From NCBI RefSeq assembly GCF_029854705.2, contig NZ_CP139035.1, forward strand, positions 124,001 to 188,000: 64,000 nt of DNA, given 5' to 3'. Source of the stretch: Akkermansia sp. N21116. Lineage in GTDB: Bacteria > Verrucomicrobiota > Verrucomicrobiia > Verrucomicrobiales > Akkermansiaceae. The notes below the pieces were generated by a model. That model worked only from the letters and a program-made list of their open reading frames with translations, searched no databases and was not told the DNA's origin. Within the stretch, counting starts at the first letter, position 1; each line of letters begins with the position of its first letter. This document shows positions 37,803 through 44,683 of the stretch, piece after piece. Position numbers and translations under genes: made by a program.

Positions 37803-38696
37803 TTAGTTCTCATTTTTCGCCTTGATATCGGCGCAGGCCATATACGCGACATAAGCGCAAAGAACAGCCAGCAAGACCCAGAAGAGAGCAAAGGCCATAT
37901 CGGCCGTATTTAGCCTGGCACTACGCGCCTTATTGTAGCTTTCCTTTGTCGCGCCATCGAATTTTTTCAAAATTTCTTCATGAATGGGTTCCAGCTTGCC
38001 GGACATACTCACAGGTAGTTTGAGATTATTATCTACCCCACCAAAAATATTCACCAGCTCAGTAACATTGTTTCCTCCATTCACGGAAGCTGAGTCAAAA
38101 ATACCTTTAATTAAAAATGAAAGGGCAGGAACTGTTGAAGAAAGGCTAGATTCCAGCTTTTCATCTGCTGTACTCAACATTTCACGAGAGAGAATACTAA
38201 CAAGCCCAGAAACTGGTAAGGCATCGTCAACAGGCTGGTTTTCAAGATTTTTGACTCCTCCATCCTCTAGGTCAATAATCTTCTTTTCCCCATCAATACG
38301 GTAAGCTTTAGCTGCTGGATTTGCACTAAGTTTTTCGAGTGTACGCAAGCGCAGAGAACCATCTTCATCCTTACAAATTTCCTTCACCTTTTTAGTGAAT
38401 TCATTATTTAAGGTAGCAAGATCATTTCTGATGCCGCTTCCTGACAAATGGCAACCGTTACTTCCGTAATAGAGTAAACCGCTGAGTACCACACATACGG
38501 AAAGCATGGCAGTCACGACAACATTCGCCAAAGAGCGGAAAAGGTTCCACTTTTTATTCCAGCAAATACCCCATAACTGACCAATTACGAAGAATGAAAC
38601 TGCAAAAAGTACTACTGCAAGTACTACTGACAGCACTATTTCCCCGCTACTAAAAGGAACAGTCAGAAACTGTTCCAACATATTATTATCGTTCAT
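37803..38696 (-). CDS. Three-TM membrane protein A of the tubulin/motor operon
   Basis: 297 residues from the ATG at 38696 (a TTG one codon earlier is possible). Helix at about 20-43, then WGICWNKKWNLFR, helix at about 54-74, an extracytoplasmic domain of about 180 residues, helix at about 265-287, and the ending ACADIKAKNEN. It shares the WG-CWN-KW motif, topology and ACADIKA ending with the protein at 27970-28764. It starts 26 bp before the GTPase gene, and only 26 bp after the thermonuclease gene. Likely a structural membrane part of the complex; no known family recognised. Confidence 0.75.
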   Translation of the reverse strand: MNDNNMLEQFLTVPFSSGEIVLSVVLAVVLFAVSFFVIGQLWGICWNKKWNLFRSLANVVVTAMLSVCVVLSGLLYYGSNGCHLSGSGIRNDLATLNNEFTKKVKEICKDEDGSLRLRTLEKLSANPAAKAYRIDGEKKIIDLEDGGVKNLENQPVDDALPVSGLVSILSREMLSTADEKLESSLSSTVPALSFLIKGIFDSASVNGGNNVTELVNIFGGVDNNLKLPVSMSGKLEPIHEEILKKFDGATKESYNKARSARLNTADMAFALFWVLLAVLCAYVAYMACADIKAKNEN

Positions 38697-38722
38697 CAAT
38701 TTAACTATTTTAATTTGAGAAT

Positions 38723-39376
38723 TTATTTATCGTTGAATATAACCTTTCTTCCTCCACATATTCCACAGTCTTTACCACTCGGATTTACTTTTAATTCGCC
38801 ATTACTTTGGTGATACCATTTACAATTTTTGTTATGAATCTTCCCTGTTGAATCAGTTACCCAAAATTCCTGATTTTTATGATCCGTTCTTATGACTTCG
38901 CTTTGCGAAGTTCTTCTAAATTGCCATGGCGGAACTGCTTTTGGGATGCTCCAGATTCCTATTTTTTCTGTTCGTGCTTTTTGTTCGGCATCTCTTAAAT
39001 CATAATCACGGGGGGCATAAGTATAATACCACCATGCCAACCCTTTCTTTATCATTTCTAAATTTACATATAATTTATCATGATAGATTTTACCAATAAT
39101 TCTTCCATATTGGTCATATTTTTCATATTCTACGGTAACTTTTTTTGCGTAAATCATGTCAGAAATAGCTTTTTTCGCACTTTGTCCAAAATCCTGTTTT
39201 CGTTCCGGACAATCAATTCCGTATAATCTTATTTTGTATTCCGTATTGTTACAATCTAACACTTTAATCGTATCTCCATCGGTTATTGATACGACCTCAC
39301 CAATCATAGTTTTACCAAAACATACAGACGACAAAATCAACAAGAACAGTATACAATTTCCTATAGCAGCAAACAT
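38723..39376 (-). CDS. Exported thermonuclease-like (SNase) protein
   Basis: 217 residues. A signal peptide (FAAIGNCILFLLILSSVCFG) precedes an SNase OB-fold with SITDGDTIKVLDC, YKIRLYGIDCPERKQDFG (metal and catalytic Asp, Arg, Glu) and KYDQYGRIIGKIYHD (second catalytic Arg). The C-terminal 50 residues contain Cys and His (HNKNCKWYHQ...CGICGG), a small zinc-ribbon-like tail seen in some secreted SNase proteins. It should cut DNA or RNA outside the cytoplasm. It is the first gene of the island operon, with a gap of only 26 bp to the three-TM protein A, so co-transcription is likely but not proven. Confidence 0.88.
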   Translation of the reverse strand: MFAAIGNCILFLLILSSVCFGKTMIGEVVSITDGDTIKVLDCNNTEYKIRLYGIDCPERKQDFGQSAKKAISDMIYAKKVTVEYEKYDQYGRIIGKIYHDKLYVNLEMIKKGLAWWYYTYAPRDYDLRDAEQKARTEKIGIWSIPKAVPPWQFRRTSQSEVIRTDHKNQEFWVTDSTGKIHNKNCKWYHQSNGELKVNPSGKDCGICGGRKVIFNDK

Positions 39377-39673
39377 ATTAATAACTTTTGCTTGATTCTC
39401 GTTTTTACGGTCACCTTGACTCTATCAAACAGTTGTACAACAACTTCCAAAATTTAGACATCTTTTGTTTCTGGGATGTATACAGGATTACCAATCCTGC
39501 ACTCATGCAATGAGTACTAGATGGTAAAAAACGCTGTGACGCTATTCACTGGAAAATTAGAATTTTTCCCACTTGCCACAAATATTATTAATTATCAAAA
39601 AGTTACAGTAACACTAAAAAAATAAATTTTAGGCTTGATGCAGGATTGGTAATCCTATGCTTCTATCTCTCTC
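39377..39673. promoter_or_regulatory. Divergent control region between the operon and the integrase
   Basis: This 297-bp gap separates divergent snase and int. It is AT-rich and holds five inverted repeats: AGTTGT-ACA-ACAACT (39431-39445), ACTCAT-GCA-ATGAGT (39501-39515), GTTAC-A-GTAAC (39602-39612), and an 18-bp pair in opposite orientation (39484-39501 and 39639-39656). No convincing -35/-10 pair was found for either gene. The layout suggests regulator or integrase binding sites that control both promoters. Confidence 0.6.
39484..39656. repeat. 18-bp inverted repeat pair upstream of int
   Basis: AGGATTACCAATCCTGCA at 39484-39501 and its exact reverse complement at 39639-39656. Each copy also contains an internal palindrome (GGATT-ACC-AATCC on the first copy). 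The second copy ends 17 nt before the int ATG. Arm-type integrase sites or an autoregulatory operator are the likely roles. Confidence 0.85.
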
Positions 39674-40726
39674 ATGATAGCTCCAATTGAAACATCCCTA
39701 GAAAAAATCCAAGCTGCAGAACAGCTACTCAAACAGACGGGAATCTCTATCCTCGAAGCAGCAACCCTCGTTTATAATATTCATTCGACCAAAGGGCGTA
39801 GCTCTTTCAAAACTATGCAGAAGTGTGTCTTTCTGGGGATGAAAACATTAGAGCGCGAGACCAGGACCGTGACCTTCTCAGAAGCAGTCGAAGAAACATT
39901 GCGAAGCAAAAAACATTTACGACCCACATCGTTGCGAGATATCCAATACTTTTCTCGTAGAATGATGCTCAAAATTCCGGGATTAGAGCATCAAAAGGTT
40001 CGATATATTAACTACGAATTTTGCCGTGATATCATAGAGAAATCTTTCTACACTCCCCGACAACGATTTAAAGCTAGAGCAATCCTCAGTGGAATAATGT
40101 CCACTGCCTATAAACGAGGATGGAGCCAAGAAAACCCTGTCTTGCGTATTGATTTGCCTCCTATTCAAGAGAAAGAAATACAACCTTTGAATGATGATGA
40201 AATTAAATCCTTACTCTATCATGCTAAAACGATGTTTGACCAGTCATGCCTTCCTGCTATAGGCCTTATGTTATATGCTGGTATTCGTCCGCATGAATTA
40301 GAACGCCTCCAATGGAAAGATATCAAGCTATCCTCCGGAACAATACTGATTCGTCCTTCACACAGTAAGACAGGAGGAGGGAGAGCTGTTTCCATACAAC
40401 CTATCTTGAAAAATATCCTAAAGGATTGTTTGCCTGCCTCTCCTGAATCAACTGTATGCCCTCAAGGTTGGAGACGTAAATGGTCGAGCATTCATCGCGC
40501 AGCCGGCTGGGATGGAGTCAAAAAAACTTGGCAAGCCGACACTCTGCGCCATACCTTTGCCAGTTATCATGCAAGCTATTATCGTAATCTACATGAGCTC
40601 CAAATGGAAATGGGACACACTACTCTGCGCCTCTTACAATATCGATATTTGAATATGAACAATATCTCCAGACAATCAGCAAAAAGATTCTGGTTTACAG
40701 ATCCAACTTCTTTTCAAGTATTCTAA
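39674..40726 (+). CDS. Tyrosine recombinase/integrase
   Basis: 350 residues. A core-binding domain (about 60-140, VTFSEAVEETLRSKKHLRP) precedes the catalytic domain: first Arg in LMLYAGIRPHELERLQW, Lys in IRPSHSKTGGGRAVSI, second Arg in ADTLRHTFASYH, His in EMGHTT and the nucleophile Tyr in LLQYRYLNM. The residue two before LRHT is Asp where many integrases have His, as I recall from some bacterial integrase clades. The gene ends 33 bp from the tRNA-Arg 3' end and reads towards it. It is the probable integrase of the island and appears complete. Confidence 0.92.
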   Translation: MIAPIETSLEKIQAAEQLLKQTGISILEAATLVYNIHSTKGRSSFKTMQKCVFLGMKTLERETRTVTFSEAVEETLRSKKHLRPTSLRDIQYFSRRMMLKIPGLEHQKVRYINYEFCRDIIEKSFYTPRQRFKARAILSGIMSTAYKRGWSQENPVLRIDLPPIQEKEIQPLNDDEIKSLLYHAKTMFDQSCLPAIGLMLYAGIRPHELERLQWKDIKLSSGTILIRPSHSKTGGGRAVSIQPILKNILKDCLPASPESTVCPQGWRRKWSSIHRAAGWDGVKKTWQADTLRHTFASYHASYYRNLHELQMEMGHTTLRLLQYRYLNMNNISRQSAKRFWFTDPTSFQVF

Positions 40727-40759
40727 ATCAATTCCAATCAACCATCGCATTTATGATCT

Positions 40760-40834
40760 TGGTAGGCCCGGGGGGAATCGAACCCTCATCTTCGGTACCG
40801 GAAACCGACGTCCTATCCATTGAACGACGAGCCC
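40760..40834 (-). tRNA. tRNA-Arg, anticodon CCG
   Basis: 75 nt including an encoded CCA end. Read on the minus strand: acceptor GGGCTCG pairs with CGGGCCT (one G-U pair), D arm GTTC/GGAC, anticodon stem TCGGT/ACCGA with loop TTCCGGT, giving anticodon CCG, which reads CGG. The T arm is GAGGG/CCCCC with loop TTCGATT and one mismatch. Its 3' end faces the integrase and marks the right edge of the island. Confidence 0.95.
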
Positions 40835-41187
40835 ACGAAAGCACAAAAGCGATGCGAGTACCATAAAAATTAGGAGATCCGGTGCAAGACTTTTCAACGC
40901 CATCGCTCAAAATGAATTGGCAAACGAAGAATCCATGCGCAGGAGCGATGCCGTTCTCTTTTCATCGTATAGAACTCCTCAATGAGACCATGAAGGTTCG
41001 TATTACGGAAGGTGCCGGCTGCGGTATCACGCATGTTCTTACAGTAATTCTTTCCCAAACGGATGAAGGAATTCCCGGCAACGTATGAGATGGCTCCCGG
41101 CACAAGTCTACCTCAGATTCAACTTTTATCTCCGGCCATCAATGGGGCTTGCCTGTCATCCCCCTCCTGTGATTCTATAAGTGCCAT
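40835..41187. other. 353-bp gap between tRNA-Arg and pyrF
   Basis: Apart from the doubtful 69-codon minus-strand frame I see no gene, RNA motif or strong promoter here. Base composition has returned to that of the core genome. Confidence 0.5.
40894..41103 (-). CDS. Possible small protein upstream of tRNA-Arg
   Basis: 69 codons from a GTG start; residues include FIRLGKNYCKNMRDT and RERHRSCAWILRLP. Codon choice (GCC, ATC, TTC, CGT) is like the core genes, not like the island. No domain, signal or family was recognised and there is no clear ribosome site, so it may be chance. Confidence 0.3.
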   Translation of the reverse strand: MPGAISYVAGNSFIRLGKNYCKNMRDTAAGTFRNTNLHGLIEEFYTMKRERHRSCAWILRLPIHFERWR

Positions 41188-41967
41188 ATGAAGTTCTCTG
41201 AAAAGCTTGCCTCACGCATCCGCGACACTCGCTCCGCCCTGTGCGTCGGTCTCGACCCGCGTCCCGAATCGGACGGAGTCGGACAAATTCCCTCTTTCCT
41301 TCGCCAAGTCATTGAAGAAACAGCCCCCTATACCGCTGCCTTCAAACCCAATATCGCCTATTTCGAAGCCATGGGGCTGGCCGGACTTGAAATGCTGGAA
41401 TCCCTGCTGGCCGATATGCCTCGGGAAATCCCCATCGTCCTCGACGTCAAGCGCGGCGATATTGGAGAAACCCAGAAATATTACGCCCAGGCCTATTTCG
41501 AACGCCTGAATGTCGATGCCGTCACCCTCAGCCCCTTCATGGGATACGACACTCTTGCCCCCTTTCTCGACTACGAAGGCAAGGGCGTCTATCTCCTTAC
41601 TGTCACATCCAACCCCGGTTCCGCCGATATTGAACGCCAACAGCTGGCAGATGGCCGTAAAGTCTATGAACTTGTCGGCGACATGGTGAGCCGTTCGATT
41701 GCCGAAGGTCGCAAAACCGATGTCGGCATGGTGGTTGGCCTCACGAACGCCGACAGCGAAATCCTTACCCGGACGCCGGATGCCCCGCTGTTGATTCCCG
41801 GCCTCGGCGCCCAGGGAGGCGATCTCTCCAGCCTCACAGGAGCCGGTCGTACGGCACCTCCTCTGATCAATGTCTCCCGCGGTATTCTTTACCGGGATAT
41901 GGATAAGAGCTTCGCCCAAAAAGCAGCCTCCTACGCTGAAGACATCCGCAAAGCACTCGGGTACTAA
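41188..41967 (+). CDS. pyrF: Orotidine 5'-phosphate decarboxylase (type 2)
   Basis: 259 residues. It makes UMP, the last step of de novo pyrimidine synthesis. LCVGLDPRPE at the N-terminus, FKPNIAYFEAMG, and the active-site block VLDVKRGDIGETQKYYA (Asp-Lys-Asp charge network) are diagnostic; VGLTNAD and IPGLGAQGGD form the phosphate end. The length and motifs fit the longer type 2 enzymes. pyrD lies about 1.7 kb downstream, separated by rtcB. Confidence 0.96.
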   Translation: MKFSEKLASRIRDTRSALCVGLDPRPESDGVGQIPSFLRQVIEETAPYTAAFKPNIAYFEAMGLAGLEMLESLLADMPREIPIVLDVKRGDIGETQKYYAQAYFERLNVDAVTLSPFMGYDTLAPFLDYEGKGVYLLTVTSNPGSADIERQQLADGRKVYELVGDMVSRSIAEGRKTDVGMVVGLTNADSEILTRTPDAPLLIPGLGAQGGDLSSLTGAGRTAPPLINVSRGILYRDMDKSFAQKAASYAEDIRKALGY

Positions 41968-42107
41968 TCGTCCCCCCGAGAAAGCATTCTTGACTCTAGA
42001 GTTAAGTTACTTGCAAAAACACCCGGTTTACATTTCCCGAAATATGGTAGGATAGCTCCAGTTGCTCGAAACAGGCAACCTCATCCTCTCACTCGGATAC
42101 AGAATTC

Positions 42108-42230
42108 ATGAAGAACATGTTCCCCAGCCTCTCCTGTTCCCAAGAAGTCCTACGGGCTTCACTGGGCATGGGCATGTCCGAACCGATTCCGGCCCGGTTT
42201 GAAGAACTGCCTGTACAGCATCATCCATAA
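42108..42230 (+). CDS. Possible 40-residue small protein
   Basis: A 40-codon frame (MKNMFPSLSCSQEVLRAS... ending in PVQHHP) sits alone between pyrF and rtcB, with a strong terminator 31 bp after its stop codon. Its own terminator and composition make a short transcript likely; a weak promoter candidate (TTTACA at 42027-42032, TAGGAT at 42048-42053, 15-bp spacer) lies upstream. It could instead be a small RNA. No family recognised. Confidence 0.4.
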   Translation: MKNMFPSLSCSQEVLRASLGMGMSEPIPARFEELPVQHHP

Positions 42231-42260
42231 CAATCGAATACCATATTCAAATAAACTCTG

Positions 42261-42297
42261 GGCCGGACATTGCAGATGCGATGTCCGGCCTTTTTTT
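42261..42297 (+). terminator. Strong intrinsic terminator before rtcB
   Basis: GGCCGGACAT (42261-42270) pairs perfectly with ATGTCCGGCC (42281-42290) over a 10-nt loop and is followed by seven T. It lies across the first in-frame ATG of the rtcB frame, so rtcB must start downstream and have its own promoter or read-through. Confidence 0.92.
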
Positions 42298-42313
42298 CAA
42301 CTATGAAAAAAAC

Positions 42314-43543
42314 ATGATGGACAACGTTAAAATATTTACTGACAACGTCGACGGACTGGCGAAGAAACAAATTGCCAGACTGGGACAGGTTCCTGCGTTC
42401 ACGAACAGCAAGATCCGTATCATGCCCGATGTTCACGCCGGAGTCGGATGCGTCATCGGTTTTACGGCCAATCTAGGCGACAAGGTGATTCCCAACATCG
42501 TCGGAGTCGATATCGGCTGCGGCATGTATACTGTCCGCCTCGGGAAGAAACTACCCGATTTTTCGGAACTCGACCGCATTATTCGCGAACGGGTTCCTTC
42601 GGGAAGCGACACTCATGAGAATCAAAAGGTCGGTTTTCCTGAATTCGATGGTCTGAAGTGTCTTGACTCTTTGCACTACCAGGAGAGGCTGCTCAAGAGT
42701 CTGGGAACCCTGGGTGGAGGCAATCACTTTATCGAATTGGATGTCGCCGGGGACGGTACTGCCTATCTGGTAATCCATACGGGAAGCCGCAACCTCGGCA
42801 AGCAGGTGGCGGATCTTTATCAGAACGAGGCTATCGAACGCCATAGAGCTTCCTATAGAACAACCGACACATGCCTTAAAATAATCGAAGAATACAGGGC
42901 AAACGGCCGCCAGTCCGAAATCCAGACTGCGATCGCACGCATCAAGAGGGAAGCTGAAGAACTCCACCCCGATATTCCCCCCGAACTCTGTTATCTGGAA
43001 GGTGAAGCCCGCGAACGTTACCTGCACGACATGCGCATCTGCCAGCATTTTGCTACGGTTAATCGCGAAATTATCGCCCGTGAAATTATAGAAGGCCTGC
43101 ATTTGGCTCCGGAAGATGCATTCCACACCATCCACAACTACATCGACCACGATTCCGGAATCGTCCGCAAAGGCGCCATTTCCGCCCGTAAGAATGAACG
43201 CCTCCTCATCCCCATCAACATGAGAGACGGCGCCATCCTCGGAACCGGCAAAGGCAATGATGACTGGAACCAGTCCGCACCGCATGGTGCCGGTCGCATC
43301 ATGAGCCGTACCGTGGCGCGGAAGACACTCGACATCGACGATTTCCGCACATCCATGAAGGGTATCTATTCTACCTCCATCTCGGAAGAGACCCTGGACG
43401 AGGCCCCCATGGTATACAAGGGAATCGAGGAAATCCTCGGACTGATCGGCGATACGGTCGATGTCCGGGACATCATCCGGCCCGTGTACAATTTCAAGGC
43501 CCAGGAGAGCGGAACTCCTTTTTGGAAAAAGGAGAGAAAATGA
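42314..43543 (+). CDS. rtcB: RNA-splicing ligase RtcB
   Basis: About 409 residues from the ATG at 42314 (a second ATG follows directly). Manganese/GTP-dependent ligase that joins 2',3'-cyclic phosphate or 3'-phosphate ends to 5'-OH. Motifs: IMPDVHAGVGCVIG, VGVDIGCGM (metal-binding Cys), GTLGGGNHFIEL, and SAPHGAGRIMSRT with the His that carries GMP. The start upstream of 42297 is excluded by the terminator. No RtcA, archease or RtcR gene is adjacent, so regulation as in Escherichia coli is not evident. Confidence 0.95.
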   Translation: MMDNVKIFTDNVDGLAKKQIARLGQVPAFTNSKIRIMPDVHAGVGCVIGFTANLGDKVIPNIVGVDIGCGMYTVRLGKKLPDFSELDRIIRERVPSGSDTHENQKVGFPEFDGLKCLDSLHYQERLLKSLGTLGGGNHFIELDVAGDGTAYLVIHTGSRNLGKQVADLYQNEAIERHRASYRTTDTCLKIIEEYRANGRQSEIQTAIARIKREAEELHPDIPPELCYLEGEARERYLHDMRICQHFATVNREIIAREIIEGLHLAPEDAFHTIHNYIDHDSGIVRKGAISARKNERLLIPINMRDGAILGTGKGNDDWNQSAPHGAGRIMSRTVARKTLDIDDFRTSMKGIYSTSISEETLDEAPMVYKGIEEILGLIGDTVDVRDIIRPVYNFKAQESGTPFWKKERK

Positions 43544-43582
43544 CGACGTCACCGCGCGGGAAGTCCCATGACATTCCCTTCC

Positions 43583-43611
43583 TTGACCCGGTGTAGCGGC
43601 TTTGTTACACT
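43583..43611 (+). promoter_or_regulatory. Candidate promoter of pyrD
   Basis: TTGACC at 43583-43588, 17-bp spacer, TACACT at 43606-43611. The GTG start of pyrD lies 9 nt after the -10-like element, so the transcript would have almost no leader. Confidence 0.5.
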
Positions 43612-43620
43612 CCCCGCGCA

Positions 43621-44670
43621 GTGCATCCCATTCTCTATCATACAGCCAGAAAGTGTCTCTTCCGCCTCAATGCGGAAACCGCCCATGAAGTAACTCTGGT
43701 CGGATTGCGCATCGCAGAAAAACTGGGTATCCTGGCCACTCTCGCTGGAGAATTCCCGGAAGATCCCGTTGAAATTCTAGGGTTGAAATTCCCCAATCGC
43801 GTCGGTTTGGCTGCCGGAATGGATAAGGAAGCCGACACAATCGACGCTTTCGGCAGACTTGGTTTCGGATTTGTGGAAGTCGGCACACTGACGCCGCGCC
43901 CCCAACCGGGCAACGACAAACCCCGCCTGTTCCGTCTCATTCCAAACCGTGCTATTATTAACCGCATGGGATTCAATAACTCCGGCATCGACTCCGGCGT
44001 TGAACACGTTAAAAAAGCCGAATACAAAGGGGTCATCGGCATCAACATCGGCAAGAACAAAATCACACCCAATGAAGACGCCGCCATGGATTACCTTGCC
44101 TGTCTGAGTGCGGCCTGGCCAGTCGCCGACTACATTGCCGTCAATTTTTCCTCTCCGAACACACCAGGCCTGCGCGATCTGCAACAGGCGGATTCCGCAG
44201 CAAGCCTCCTGGCCTCCCTCAAGGCAGAAGCATCCAACCTCTGCCAGGAAACGGGGCGCAACGTTCCTCTCTTCATGAAAGTGGCACCTGATCTGACGGA
44301 CAGTCAAATCACGGAACTCAGCCACGTGTTCCTTGATGAAGGTCTGGACGGACTCATCGCCACCAATACCACACTCGCACGCACCGGAGTAGAAGAACAC
44401 CGCTGGAGCAACCAGGCAGGAGGCCTTTCCGGCGCGCCTCTCACCCGCCGTTCCACGGAAGTCATCCAGGCTTTTGCCGCTGAACTCGGAGGAAAGATAC
44501 CGATCATCGGCGTAGGAGGTATTATGTGTGCCCAAGATGCCGTCGATAAGATCAAGGCCGGAGCCAGTCTCGTCCAGCTCTACACGGGGTTCGTCTACAA
44601 CGGTCCCCCCCTGATCGTCGATTGTGTCCGGGCCATGCGCGAACAATGTCCGGTAATGACAGCCCACTAA
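43621..44670 (+). CDS. pyrD: Dihydroorotate dehydrogenase (quinone), class 2
   Basis: 349 residues from a GTG start. The N-terminus (HPILYHTARKCLFRLNAETAHE) matches the membrane-binding start of class 2 enzymes. FMN and substrate motifs: RVGLAAGMDKEAD, FVEVGTLTPRPQPGNDKPRLFR, NFSSPNTPGLR with the catalytic Ser, and IPIIGVGGI near the end. It oxidises dihydroorotate with quinone as acceptor. It is 13 bp upstream of dnaE and probably co-transcribed with it. Together with pyrF it covers two steps of pyrimidine synthesis. Confidence 0.96.
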   Translation: MHPILYHTARKCLFRLNAETAHEVTLVGLRIAEKLGILATLAGEFPEDPVEILGLKFPNRVGLAAGMDKEADTIDAFGRLGFGFVEVGTLTPRPQPGNDKPRLFRLIPNRAIINRMGFNNSGIDSGVEHVKKAEYKGVIGINIGKNKITPNEDAAMDYLACLSAAWPVADYIAVNFSSPNTPGLRDLQQADSAASLLASLKAEASNLCQETGRNVPLFMKVAPDLTDSQITELSHVFLDEGLDGLIATNTTLARTGVEEHRWSNQAGGLSGAPLTRRSTEVIQAFAAELGGKIPIIGVGGIMCAQDAVDKIKAGASLVQLYTGFVYNGPPLIVDCVRAMREQCPVMTAH

Positions 44671-44683
44671 CGGTCAGCCAGCC

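Larger units (their letters stand above)
27867..40759. mobile_element. Genomic island carrying the tubulin/motor operon, integrated at tRNA-Arg
   Basis: The block between dinB and tRNA-Arg(CCG) is clearly AT-richer than both flanks and holds one seven-gene minus-strand operon and a tyrosine integrase. The integrase ends 33 bp from the 3' end of the tRNA gene, the usual arrangement for tRNA-targeting islands. The right edge is therefore near 40760. The left edge is not resolved: I found no second copy of the tRNA 3' end between 27830 and 27970, so the boundary at 27867 is where base composition changes. No conjugation, replication or phage structural genes are present. Confidence 0.75.

Noticed and set aside
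27970-39376. Calling the operon a Zorya system
   Set aside because: Only the motor pair resembles Zorya; ZorC, ZorD and ZorE are absent and a tubulin-like GTPase and PBP-OmpA protein are present instead.
42281-42313. Earlier in-frame start for rtcB
   Set aside because: The ATG at 42281 lies in the right arm of a strong terminator hairpin.
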